Positions 10,318 to 17,855 of a DNA stretch of 64,000 nt are shown one piece after another. The notes under the pieces were generated by a model. It searched no databases and had not been told where the DNA came from. It was given only the letters and a program-made list of their open reading frames with translations. Position 1 is the stretch's first letter, and each line of letters begins with the position of its first letter. This DNA is from JAWLHJ01 sp039587535 (GTDB taxonomy: Bacteria > Gemmatimonadota > Gemmatimonadetes > Longimicrobiales > Gaopeijiaceae), in assembly GCA_039587535.1 (NCBI GenBank), contig JBDHIF010000005.1, positions 55,626 to 119,625 on the forward strand, given 5' to 3'. A program made the position numbers and the translations under genes.

Positions 10318-10327
10318 GGAGATACAG

Positions 10328-11728
10328 ATGGCGAACGCGGCCCAGATCGTAGCGGCTTTCAGAGATGTGGCGTCCACCAAGAGCCTCTCCGAGGAGGAGA
10401 TGACCGACCTCGTAAAGGACGGGATCTTGGCCGGGCTCGCGCGTATCTACGGGCCCACCGTCCAGGCGGAGATCGATATCGACGAGCACACCGGGGAGTT
10501 CGACATCGTAGTGCTCCGCCGTGTGGTCGAGGAAGTGGAGGATCCGGCATCGGAGATCGCCCTCAAGGAAGCTCGTTGGGACGACGACACGTTCGAAGTG
10601 GGTGACGTGATGGAGATCCCGGTGGACTTCACCCAGTTCGGAAGAAACGCGGTGATGGCGGTGAAGCAGCGGATCGTCCAGCGCGTCCGTGAGAACGAGC
10701 GCGACCGAATCCGTGACGAGTTCGCCGATCAGGTCGGCGAACTCCTGTCGGGTGAGGTGCAGCAGACGGAGCGCGGAAAGCTCGTCGTCATGATGAATCG
10801 CTCGCGCGACGCCGAGGCGATCATCCCGTGGAAGGACCAGAATCCGAGGGAGCGCTTCCGTCAGGGTGATCCCATTCGGGCGGTGCTCAAGAAAGTGGAA
10901 GAGACGCCGAAGGGGCCGCGTTTGATCCTTTCTCGCGCCGATCCCGGCTTCGTAGCCGCGCTCTTCAAGCTCGAAGTCCCCGAGATCCATCAGGGTATCG
11001 TGGAGATCAAGGAGATCGCCCGCGAGGTAGGCGGCCGGACGAAGATCGCCGTCTACAGCCGGGACGAGTCCATCGACCCCGTGGGCGCGTGCGTAGGACT
11101 GAAGGGCTCGCGTGTCCAGGCGGTGGTGTCCGAGCTGGGAGGTGAGCGCATCGACATCGTCCCCTGGCATCCCGATACCGAGGTGTTCGCTCGTCGAGCG
11201 CTCGCTCCGGCCCGAGTGTCCAAGGTGTTCAGCGACCCTGAGCGCCAGGTGGTCACGGCCATCGTGGACGAAGATCAGCTCTCGTTGGCCATCGGGCGAA
11301 ACGGCCAGAACGTTCGGCTCGCGTCCCAGCTCATCGGGTGGCAGATCGACTTGTACGGCTCTCGCGAGTGGATGGAGCGGGGAGAGGATCTCTCTCGTCT
11401 GGGGACTGTGGACGAGGATCAGTTCGAGACCTCGGACTTCCCACTTTCAGAGCTGGAACTGACCCCGGCGGCCCTGGCGGCTCTCTCGGAGGCCGGGTAT
11501 CATACGTTTCTGCAAATCATCGATCTGGAACGCCGGGATTTCCTTGAGATTCCGGGGATTGGCGAGCCTGAGGCCGATCGGCTCCTCGAACTCATCGACG
11601 AATTGACCGTGGTCGAAGGCGAGGCCGCGGTGAGCGAGGACGAAGAGGTATCCGACGGGGCGTCCACCCCGGAGGCGGGCGTCGCCGATGACCAGGATGA
11701 GGTTGATGAGGAGCAAGGGGACGCGTGA
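10328..11728 (+). CDS. nusA: Transcription termination/antitermination factor NusA
   Basis: 466-aa RNA-polymerase-bound factor that modulates pausing, intrinsic termination and antitermination. Domains in order: an N-terminal polymerase-binding domain, S1 (around GELLSGEVQQTERGKLVVMM), KH1/KH2 (VGACVGLKGSRVQAVVSELGGE with IDIVPW, then LSLAIGRNGQNVRLASQL), and a C-terminal helix-hairpin-helix-type region (LEIPGIGEPEADRLLELID) with an acidic tail. A strong ribosome site (GAGGAG) precedes ATG 10328, only 10 nt after rimP. The gene ends inside the start of the L7Ae-like gene. NusA is the likely effector of the rimP leader attenuator. Confidence 0.97.
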   Translation: MANAAQIVAAFRDVASTKSLSEEEMTDLVKDGILAGLARIYGPTVQAEIDIDEHTGEFDIVVLRRVVEEVEDPASEIALKEARWDDDTFEVGDVMEIPVDFTQFGRNAVMAVKQRIVQRVRENERDRIRDEFADQVGELLSGEVQQTERGKLVVMMNRSRDAEAIIPWKDQNPRERFRQGDPIRAVLKKVEETPKGPRLILSRADPGFVAALFKLEVPEIHQGIVEIKEIAREVGGRTKIAVYSRDESIDPVGACVGLKGSRVQAVVSELGGERIDIVPWHPDTEVFARRALAPARVSKVFSDPERQVVTAIVDEDQLSLAIGRNGQNVRLASQLIGWQIDLYGSREWMERGEDLSRLGTVDEDQFETSDFPLSELELTPAALAALSEAGYHTFLQIIDLERRDFLEIPGIGEPEADRLLELIDELTVVEGEAAVSEDEEVSDGASTPEAGVADDQDEVDEEQGDA

Positions 11729-12062
11729 CGCGCTTTCCCTGCTCGGGCTCGCGCGGCGGGCGGGGAAGGTGGCGATCGGCACGGCCGCCGTCCGGCAGGC
11801 AATCCGGGAGGGTCGTGCCAAGTTGGTGATCATGGCCGGGGACGCGTCAACGACGCAGTTGGACAAGGTGCGGAGTACGATTCACAATCGGACGATCCCC
11901 CAGGTCTACCTGGGGGATCGAAACACGTTGGGGGCCGCGATCGGGTCGGCCCCGGTGGCCGCGGTCGCGGTCAAGGACGCCTCGCTGGCGGACCGGCTCC
12001 TGGAGGAGCTGGATCGCCTCAGTGATGGTCGGGTCCCCAGCGAATCGGAGGCACAAGGGTAG
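11706..12062 (+). CDS. ylxQ: L7Ae/L30e-family ribosomal-type protein (YlxQ)
   Basis: 118-aa L7Ae-fold protein, the small RNA-binding partner commonly found between nusA and infB. The opening ALSLLGLARRAGKVAIG and the central GRAKLVIMAGDAS are typical, and the protein probably binds kink-turn RNA. The start is uncertain: in-frame ATGs at 11688, 11697 and 11706 all lie within the end of nusA. 11706 gives the N-terminus nearest to the family length. The companion YlxR/RnpM gene usually found in this cluster is absent here. infB starts 1 nt after its stop. Confidence 0.8.
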   Translation: MRSKGTRDALSLLGLARRAGKVAIGTAAVRQAIREGRAKLVIMAGDASTTQLDKVRSTIHNRTIPQVYLGDRNTLGAAIGSAPVAAVAVKDASLADRLLEELDRLSDGRVPSESEAQG

Positions 12063-12063
12063 C

Positions 12064-14754
12064 ATGCAGGTTATCGAGCTGGCAGAAGACCTCAAGGTCG
12101 AGACCGACGCGCTGATCGCGTTGCTCAGGCAGATGGGAATCCCCGTCACGGACGAGCAGGCGACCATCACCGACGGTCAGAAGGCCAAGGTCCTGGCCAA
12201 GGTGGAGCGAGAGCGCCGGGCGGGTCACAAGGATCCGGCCGAGGCGATTCGTGCTGCCCTGGAAGAGACTGCGTCCAGCTCGGGTCGCCGTCGGCGTCGC
12301 AGGCGCCGCAGCCCTCGTGACGAGGCGGAGAAGGCCGAGGAAGAGGCTCCGGCCTCCGACGAGGCCGAAGAAGAGCCGCAAGCACCGGAAGCTTCTGCGG
12401 CGGAGGCAGAGTCAGGGCTTGAAGTCGAGCCGGTCGAGGAGGCCGAAGCCGTTGAAGAAGGGGAGGCTTCCGTAGAGCAGGACGAGGTCTTTCAGGAGCC
12501 GGAAGCTGTCGAGGCGGATGCCGACGTTGACGAGGTTGGCGTCGAGGCATCGGCGGTCGACGAGGCCGAGCCCGAAGCCGACGCGGCATCCGAGGGCGGC
12601 GAGGAGGGCGGTGAAGCGGGGGATCAAGCCGCCGCGTCTCCTCCGGCTCCTGCGTCGGCGCGGGCGGGGAGCCCCGAGGGAGCCGTACGCACGATCCGAC
12701 GGCCCACCCCGGCACCCGCGGCCAGCGCCGGTCCAGGGGGGCAGGTGCGGATCCAGGCCGAGGGATATACGCCGGACGGGCGACGGAAGCGGAAGGACAA
12801 GAAGAAGGGCAAGCGCCGGCAAGGTGTCGACCAGGACGCGGTGCAGTCGAACATCCAGCGCGTCATGGCGGAGATCAAAGGCGGTGGTGGAGGCGGCAAG
12901 AAGCGGCGCCGCAAGGGCCAGCGCGTCTCACAGGAGGAACAGGAGCAGCAGGAGGAACAGGAGCGTCAGGAGCAGGAGCGCGAAAGGACCACCGTGCGCG
13001 TAAACGAGTTCCTCACGGTGGCGGAGCTCTCCGAGCTGGTCGACGCGACCTCATCCGAGCTCATCGGTTCGGCGTTCAAAAACCTCGGGCTGCTCGTGAC
13101 CATTAACCAGCGACTGGACTTCGACCAGATCGAGATGCTTCTCGATGAGTTCGGTTACACGGCTGTCCGGGAGGAAGAGTACGGGTCTGAGACCACGGTA
13201 GAAGAGGAAGTGGAAAGCCCGGAGGACCTCAAGCCGCGTCCGCCGGTCGTCACCGTCATGGGTCACGTGGACCACGGAAAGACGCTGCTGCTGGACAATA
13301 TCCGGAAGTCCAACGTCGTGGCCGGCGAGGCGGGAGGTATCACGCAGCACATCGGTGCTTACCACGTGGAGCTCCCCGACCGACGGAGCATCACCTTCCT
13401 CGACACGCCAGGTCACGCCGCGTTTACGGCCATGCGGGCCCGAGGAGCGGACGTTACCGACATCGTGATTCTTCTGGTGGCCGCGGACGACTCGGTGATG
13501 CCGCAGACCATCGAGGCGATAAGCCACGCGAAGAATGCCGGGGTGCCGATGATCGTCGCCATCAACAAGTGCGACCTTCCAGCCGCGGACCCGGGACGCG
13601 TCAAGCAGGAGCTGCTGCAGCACTCGGTCAACGTCGAGGACTTCGGCGGCGACGTCCTCTCCGCGGAAATCTCCGCCAAGACGGGCAAGGGGATCGACGA
13701 CCTCCTGGAGAAGGTCCTGCTTCAGGCCGAGATCCTCGAGCTGAAGGCCAACCCGGATCGGGCGGCGTACGGAACGGTCATCGAGGCCCAGCTCGACGTC
13801 GGGAAGGGACCAGTTGTGTCCGTCCTGATTCAGAAGGGCACCCTCCGAGTGGGTGATTCATTCGTTTGCGGCCTCTTCGACGGGCGTGTGCGTGCCATGC
13901 TCGACGAGCGTGGCAACGCTGTGGAGGAAGTGGGACCAGCCACGCCGGTGCAGGTCTTGGGTGCAGGCGGCGTGCCCCAGGCCGGTGACACGTTCCAGGC
14001 TATGGACGCGGAGGCAGCGGCCGAAATCGCCGGCAATCGCCAACGCCTCGACCGCGAGAAGCAGCTCCGGATCCGCGAGCGCGGTGTCAAACTCGGGGAC
14101 TTCGGCGCGCTGGTGGCTGCGGGCGAGACGTCCCGCCTGCCGATCATCATCAAGGGTGATGTGGACGGATCGGTCCAGGCGTTGGCCGACGCGCTCGAGC
14201 AGCTGGGTGGCAAAGAAGTCCAGGTCGAGATCATCCACAGGGGTGTTGGCGCCATCAACGAGTCGGACGTGTTGCTGGCAGAGACGGCGGGCGCCGTGAT
14301 CATCGGCTTCCGGGTGCGGCCGCAGACCGCGGCACGCCAGGAGGCCGAGAAGAACGACATCGACATCCACGTCTACGACGTGATCTACGAGGCCGTCGAC
14401 GACGTGACGGCGGCCCTCGAAGGCATGCTTTCGCCGGAGAAGAAGGAAAAGGTCCAGGGCACGGCCGAGGTCCGCGAGGTGTTCAAGGTGAGCAAGGTCG
14501 GGACCATCGCTGGGTGTTACGTGACCGAGGGTCGGATCGACAGGAAGGGGCGCGCTCGTGTGGTTCGAGACGGAATCGTCGTCTACGATGGAGAGATCGG
14601 CTCGCTTAAGCGCTTCAAGGACGACGTGAAGGAAGTCCGGGAAGGGTTCGAGTGCGGTATCGGTGTCGCCAACTTCAACGACGTGAAGGCGGGCGACCTG
14701 ATCGAGTGTTACACCGTTACCGAAGTGGCTCGGACGCTCGCCAACGCGAACTGA
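12064..14754 (+). CDS. infB: Translation initiation factor IF-2
   Basis: 896-aa GTPase that brings fMet-tRNA to the 30S subunit and drives subunit joining. It starts with the IF2_N helix (MQVIELAEDLKVETDALIAL). A long low-complexity region rich in Glu/Ala/Arg/Pro follows to about residue 310, then a second IF2_N-like part (VNEFLTVAELSELV). The G domain has GHVDHGKT (400-407), GGITQHIG, DTPGHAAF, NKCD and SAKTGKG. The C-terminal domains carry the usual KGDVDGSVQALADAL and YDVIYEAVDDV. ATG 12064 begins the conserved N-terminal helix; an in-frame ATG at 12022 lies inside ylxQ. Confidence 0.97.
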   Translation: MQVIELAEDLKVETDALIALLRQMGIPVTDEQATITDGQKAKVLAKVERERRAGHKDPAEAIRAALEETASSSGRRRRRRRRSPRDEAEKAEEEAPASDEAEEEPQAPEASAAEAESGLEVEPVEEAEAVEEGEASVEQDEVFQEPEAVEADADVDEVGVEASAVDEAEPEADAASEGGEEGGEAGDQAAASPPAPASARAGSPEGAVRTIRRPTPAPAASAGPGGQVRIQAEGYTPDGRRKRKDKKKGKRRQGVDQDAVQSNIQRVMAEIKGGGGGGKKRRRKGQRVSQEEQEQQEEQERQEQERERTTVRVNEFLTVAELSELVDATSSELIGSAFKNLGLLVTINQRLDFDQIEMLLDEFGYTAVREEEYGSETTVEEEVESPEDLKPRPPVVTVMGHVDHGKTLLLDNIRKSNVVAGEAGGITQHIGAYHVELPDRRSITFLDTPGHAAFTAMRARGADVTDIVILLVAADDSVMPQTIEAISHAKNAGVPMIVAINKCDLPAADPGRVKQELLQHSVNVEDFGGDVLSAEISAKTGKGIDDLLEKVLLQAEILELKANPDRAAYGTVIEAQLDVGKGPVVSVLIQKGTLRVGDSFVCGLFDGRVRAMLDERGNAVEEVGPATPVQVLGAGGVPQAGDTFQAMDAEAAAEIAGNRQRLDREKQLRIRERGVKLGDFGALVAAGETSRLPIIIKGDVDGSVQALADALEQLGGKEVQVEIIHRGVGAINESDVLLAETAGAVIIGFRVRPQTAARQEAEKNDIDIHVYDVIYEAVDDVTAALEGMLSPEKKEKVQGTAEVREVFKVSKVGTIAGCYVTEGRIDRKGRARVVRDGIVVYDGEIGSLKRFKDDVKEVREGFECGIGVANFNDVKAGDLIECYTVTEVARTLANAN

Positions 14755-14767
14755 CGATCGGCGGCAC

Positions 14768-15049
14768 GTGGTGGTCGTATCCATGACATGGGAGCTGTCC
14801 CTGCCCGGGTGCGCGTCCCTCAAGGCGAAGCGCTCGGTAGTTCGGTCCCTGAAGGATCGTCTTCGGAGCAAGTTCAACGTCTCTGTAGCGGAGACCGGGC
14901 TTCAGGACGTGCGGGATCGTGCCCTTCTGAGCGTCGCGCTGGTGGCCAGCGACGGGCGCCTGGCCGAGTCGATTCTGGACAAGGCCGACCGGTTCGTGGA
15001 AGAGCAAGGTGGTGCCCTCATCACCGATGTGCGTCGAGAGCGGTACTAG
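14768..15049 (+). CDS. ylxP: DUF503 family protein (YlxP-like)
   Basis: 93-aa DUF503 protein of the type located between infB and rbfA in many bacteria. The signature ELSLPGCASLKAKRSVVRSL, with later FNVSVAETGLQD and LVASDGR, is clear. Its function is unsettled; the genomic position suggests a role linked to ribosome or RNA metabolism. The GTG start at 14768 gives the family-typical hydrophobic first strand (VVVSMTWELSLPG); ATG 14783 would remove part of it. It sits 13 nt after infB, within the operon. Confidence 0.88.
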   Translation: MVVVSMTWELSLPGCASLKAKRSVVRSLKDRLRSKFNVSVAETGLQDVRDRALLSVALVASDGRLAESILDKADRFVEEQGGALITDVRRERY

Positions 15050-15086
15050 GCCTCAGCGCGCCCCGAGATTGGAAAGAGGAAGACCC

Positions 15087-15443
15087 ATGAGCCGTCGCCT
15101 AGCCCGACTGAATGAACAGCTCAAGCGTGAGCTCGCCGTCCTCATACGTACCGCGGTACGGGACCCGCGCGTAGGCGTGGTGACCGTCACGGCTGTTGAC
15201 GTCACCAACGATCTGGCGGTGGCCCGCGTCTTCGTGCGCTGCCTGGGGTCGGAGGAGGAGGTCGACCAGGTGCTGGCGGGCCTGGAGGCTGCGGCCCCCT
15301 TCCTCCGCACGGAATTGGGGAAGAGCCTCCGCGTCCGACGCGTGCCCGAGCTCCGCTTCGAGCGCGACGAGACCTTGGAACGAGCCATGCGCATCGAGGA
15401 GATCCTCACCGAGGTTCTCCCGGGCGAGGGCGACGGGGAGTGA
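15087..15443 (+). CDS. rbfA: 30S ribosome-binding factor A
   Basis: 118-aa KH-fold cold-shock factor that binds the 16S rRNA 5' helix region and helps mature the 30S subunit. Typical features: the N-terminal SRRLARLNEQLKRELAVLI, the DPRVGVVTVTAVDVTNDLA strand-turn, and the end motif RVRRVPELRFERDETLE. ATG 15087 follows AGAGGA by 6 nt; the frame open upstream to 15009 overlaps the DUF503 gene. Its stop overlaps the truB GTG start (GTGA), so the two are coupled. Confidence 0.95.
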   Translation: MSRRLARLNEQLKRELAVLIRTAVRDPRVGVVTVTAVDVTNDLAVARVFVRCLGSEEEVDQVLAGLEAAAPFLRTELGKSLRVRRVPELRFERDETLERAMRIEEILTEVLPGEGDGE

Positions 15444-16318
15444 CCCGCGAGGAGTTCGGCTTCGTTCTACCGGTTGACAAGCCGGTAGGGCCCACCTCGC
15501 ACGACGTCGTCCGCGAGGCGCGAAAGGCCCTCCGCGAGCGGCGCGTCGGTCACACCGGGACCCTCGATCCGTTTGCCTCTGGCCTCTTGCTTCTGTGCGT
15601 GGGGCGCGCAACCCGGCTGTCGGAGTATCTCACCGGTCTGGACAAGGAGTATCTTGCTACCGCCCGCTTGGGAGAGACCACCAGCACCGATGACCGCGAA
15701 GGCGAGATACTCGAGAAGCGTGATGGTTGGGAGGTGCTCTCGGGCTCGGATCTCGAGCAGGCGCTCGAGATCTTCCTCGGGGAGACGCAGCAGGTGCCAC
15801 CTCAGTTCTCAGCCAAGAAAGTGCGCGGCGAGGCCATGTATCGGAAGGCGCGACGGGGGGAGCATGTAGCGCTCGACCCCGTGTCCGTGGTGGTGTACGA
15901 GATCACGGTGGAGGCCGTGGTGCTCCCCGATGTTCGCTTCCGGGTGCGATGCTCCAGCGGTACCTACGTCCGGGCACTCGCCCGCGATCTGGGAGAGCAC
16001 CTCCAGGTGGGGGCGCATCTTACAGAGCTGCGCCGTGTGGCGGTGGGACACTTCCGGGTGGAACAGGCGATCACAATGGCTCAGATGTCCGATGTGGAGG
16101 CCGTGGCGGGAGCGCGCATCGACCCACTCCGATCGCTCGCGCATCTTCCGGATCTCGAGGTGGATGACGAAGCGGCGAGGAAGCTGTCGTTCGGTCAGCC
16201 GGTCCCGTACGACGGACCGGACGTCACAGGGCCTGTCGCCGTGCACGCGGGCTCCGCACTCGTGGCCGTGGGCCACCCCCAGGGTGGGCAGCTGAAGCCA
16301 TCCAAGGTGTTCGTGTGA
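15440..16318 (+). CDS. truB: tRNA pseudouridine(55) synthase TruB
   Basis: 292-aa enzyme that isomerises U55 in the T loop of tRNAs. The catalytic Asp43 lies in GHTGTLDPFASG. The KPVGPTSHDVV opening, the GETTSTDDREGEI segment, the PPQFSAKKVRGEAMY block and the SSGTYVRALARDLGE motif are standard. A short PUA-like C-terminal domain (KLSFGQPVP...VAVGHPQGGQLKPSKVF) completes the family architecture. The GTG start overlaps rbfA by 4 nt and the stop overlaps the ribF start by 4 nt. Confidence 0.96.
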   Translation: MTREEFGFVLPVDKPVGPTSHDVVREARKALRERRVGHTGTLDPFASGLLLLCVGRATRLSEYLTGLDKEYLATARLGETTSTDDREGEILEKRDGWEVLSGSDLEQALEIFLGETQQVPPQFSAKKVRGEAMYRKARRGEHVALDPVSVVVYEITVEAVVLPDVRFRVRCSSGTYVRALARDLGEHLQVGAHLTELRRVAVGHFRVEQAITMAQMSDVEAVAGARIDPLRSLAHLPDLEVDDEAARKLSFGQPVPYDGPDVTGPVAVHAGSALVAVGHPQGGQLKPSKVFV

Positions 16319-17271
16319 GCCCCGCGAACGTGGCCTGGCGCTACCCTCCCGGCATTCCCAGTGACCGGGGTGCAGTGGCGACGGTCGGCACCTTCGACGG
16401 TGTCCACCTCGGCCATTGGCAGGTTCTAGATGAGATCCGCCGGCGAGCCGAGGTGTCGGGACGCCGAAGCGTGCTCGTCACCTTCGATCCGCATCCCCTG
16501 AGGGTGGTGCGGCCCGACGATGCTCCGCCGCTGCTGACCACGCCTCTGGAGAAGAAGGAGATTCTGGCTGAGAGCGGATTGGATTTCGCTGTCTTCGTGC
16601 GCTTCACGGAAGCGCTCTCCCGCTACGAGCCGGAGCGGTTCGTGAAAGAAGTCCTTCTGGGGCGTCTGGGCGTGGACGAGCTGGTGATCGGCTATGACCA
16701 TGGCTTCGGCCGGGACCGTAGCGGAGATGCCGAGACGATCCGAGCGTTGGGCCGGCGCTTCGGGTTCTCGGTCGACGTCGTGGCCCCCGTGGAGGCGTCG
16801 GGTGGCACCATCTCCTCCTCGCGGATCCGGCGCGCGCTCATCGGTGCGCGCGTGGCCGAGGCCAGAGCCTGCCTCGGACGACCGTATTCGATCCTGGGCG
16901 TGGTGGTGCGGGGTGAGGGAAGAGGGAGAGGCTTGGGGTTCCCAACCGCGAACCTTCAGATCAGGGACCGCGACAAGCTGGTGCCCCCACCTGGTGTCTA
17001 CGCGGTTCGGGGCCGGATTCGCCGTGGCGAGACGCACCCCGGCGCTCTCCACATCGGTCCAAGGCCGACGTTCCAGGGATCCCCGTCCACGGTCGAGCTG
17101 CACCTCATCGACTTCGATGGGGACCTCTACGGGGAGGAGATCCGTGTCGAGTTCCTGGAGCATCTCAGGGAAGTTCGACCGTTCTCGAGCGCGGCAGACC
17201 TCGTGACGCAGCTTCGGGAGGATGTGGAGGCCGCCAGGCGGGCGGTAGACGCCGATGCCCGATTCTCCTAG
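16315..17271 (+). CDS. ribF: Bifunctional riboflavin kinase / FAD synthetase
   Basis: 318-aa enzyme making FMN and FAD from riboflavin and ATP. The N-terminal nucleotidyltransferase domain shows TVGTFDGVHLGHWQVL, the VTFDPHPLRV block and a VIGYDHGFGRDR motif, with SSSRIRRAL at the domain end. The C-terminal flavokinase domain has the GRGLGFPTANL and PPGVYAV motifs and a terminal SAADLVTQLREDVE helix. GTG 16315 overlaps the truB stop. It closes the tightly coupled part of the operon; a 96-nt gap then precedes rpsO. Confidence 0.96.
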   Translation: MSPANVAWRYPPGIPSDRGAVATVGTFDGVHLGHWQVLDEIRRRAEVSGRRSVLVTFDPHPLRVVRPDDAPPLLTTPLEKKEILAESGLDFAVFVRFTEALSRYEPERFVKEVLLGRLGVDELVIGYDHGFGRDRSGDAETIRALGRRFGFSVDVVAPVEASGGTISSSRIRRALIGARVAEARACLGRPYSILGVVVRGEGRGRGLGFPTANLQIRDRDKLVPPPGVYAVRGRIRRGETHPGALHIGPRPTFQGSPSTVELHLIDFDGDLYGEEIRVEFLEHLREVRPFSSAADLVTQLREDVEAARRAVDADARFS

Positions 17272-17367
17272 CTTTAATTGCTTGATTGATAGCGCCGTGA
17301 GTCGAATGGCTCACGTTCCGCTCATCGCTTCCCTTGCAGCGTAGACTCTCGCGGAGGCTCGACGCAC

Positions 17368-17628
17368 ATGACAGTGGTGAAAGAAGACATCATCAAGAAG
17401 CATCAACTGCACGAGAACGACCGTGGCAGTGCACCTGTCCAGGTCGCGATCCTGACAGCCAGGATCAACGACCTCAGAGGACATTTCGATCAGCACAAGA
17501 AGGACCACCACAGCCGGCGCGGCCTCCTTAAGATGGTGGGGCGCCGCCGTCGGTTGCTTGACTATGTGAGGCGCACCGATGTCGAGAAGTACCGCGAGCT
17601 GATCGCGGATCTCGGGCTGCGCCACTAG
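17368..17628 (+). CDS. rpsO: 30S ribosomal protein S15
   Basis: 86-aa primary 16S rRNA-binding protein of the central domain. The conserved core is intact: APVQVAILTARINDL, DHHSRRGLL, the RRRRLLDYVR helix and DVEKYRELI. ATG 17368 is preceded by GGAGG (17352-17356). A clear intrinsic terminator starts 9 nt after the stop, so part of the transcripts end here and pnp is probably made from read-through or its own promoter, as in the classic rpsO-pnp arrangement. The 96-bp gap upstream has AT-rich stretches but no promoter I can defend. Confidence 0.97.
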   Translation: MTVVKEDIIKKHQLHENDRGSAPVQVAILTARINDLRGHFDQHKKDHHSRRGLLKMVGRRRRLLDYVRRTDVEKYRELIADLGLRH

Positions 17629-17636
17629 GTGTTGCT

Positions 17637-17675
17637 CGGGCGGTCGGAGCCGGTGTGGCTCGGGCCGCCCGTTTT
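17637..17675 (+). terminator. Intrinsic terminator after rpsO
   Basis: Outer stem CGGGCGG (17637-17643) pairs with CCGCCCG (17665-17671). An inner stem GAGCC (17647-17651) pairs with GGCTC (17657-17661). TTTT follows (17672-17675). It is 8 nt past the rpsO stop and sits between rpsO and pnp. Confidence 0.85.
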
Positions 17676-17741
17676 CTTAGTGCCGGTTCAGTACGCGCTT
17701 TCCTGTAGGGAGACGGCCTCTCGATTGCTGCAGAACGGGTC

Positions 17742-17833
17742 CACGCGCAAGCGTGCCCCGGGCGGCGGTCGCTCTCTCCTCCGGATCCGCGGAAACCTTC
17801 GGCACCCACAGAGGTCGGGGAAACGCCCCGGCC
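17742..17833 (+). promoter_or_regulatory. pnp: Hairpin-rich pnp leader
   Basis: The 180-nt stretch between the rpsO terminator and pnp holds two good stem-loops. CACGC-GCAA-GCGTG (17742-17755) has a GNRA tetraloop. An 8-bp stem, GGTCGGGG (17813-17820) with CCCCGGCC (17826-17833), ends 22 nt before the pnp start. In E. coli a leader hairpin processed by RNase III underlies PNPase autoregulation; whether these hairpins play that part here is inference. Confidence 0.35.
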
Positions 17834-17855
17834 CTACCCGAAGTGAGTTGACTAA

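Noticed and set aside
12300..12990. Low-complexity Glu/Ala/Arg-rich sequence that could look like a repeat region
   Set aside because: It is the usual disordered N-terminal region of IF-2, not a DNA repeat.
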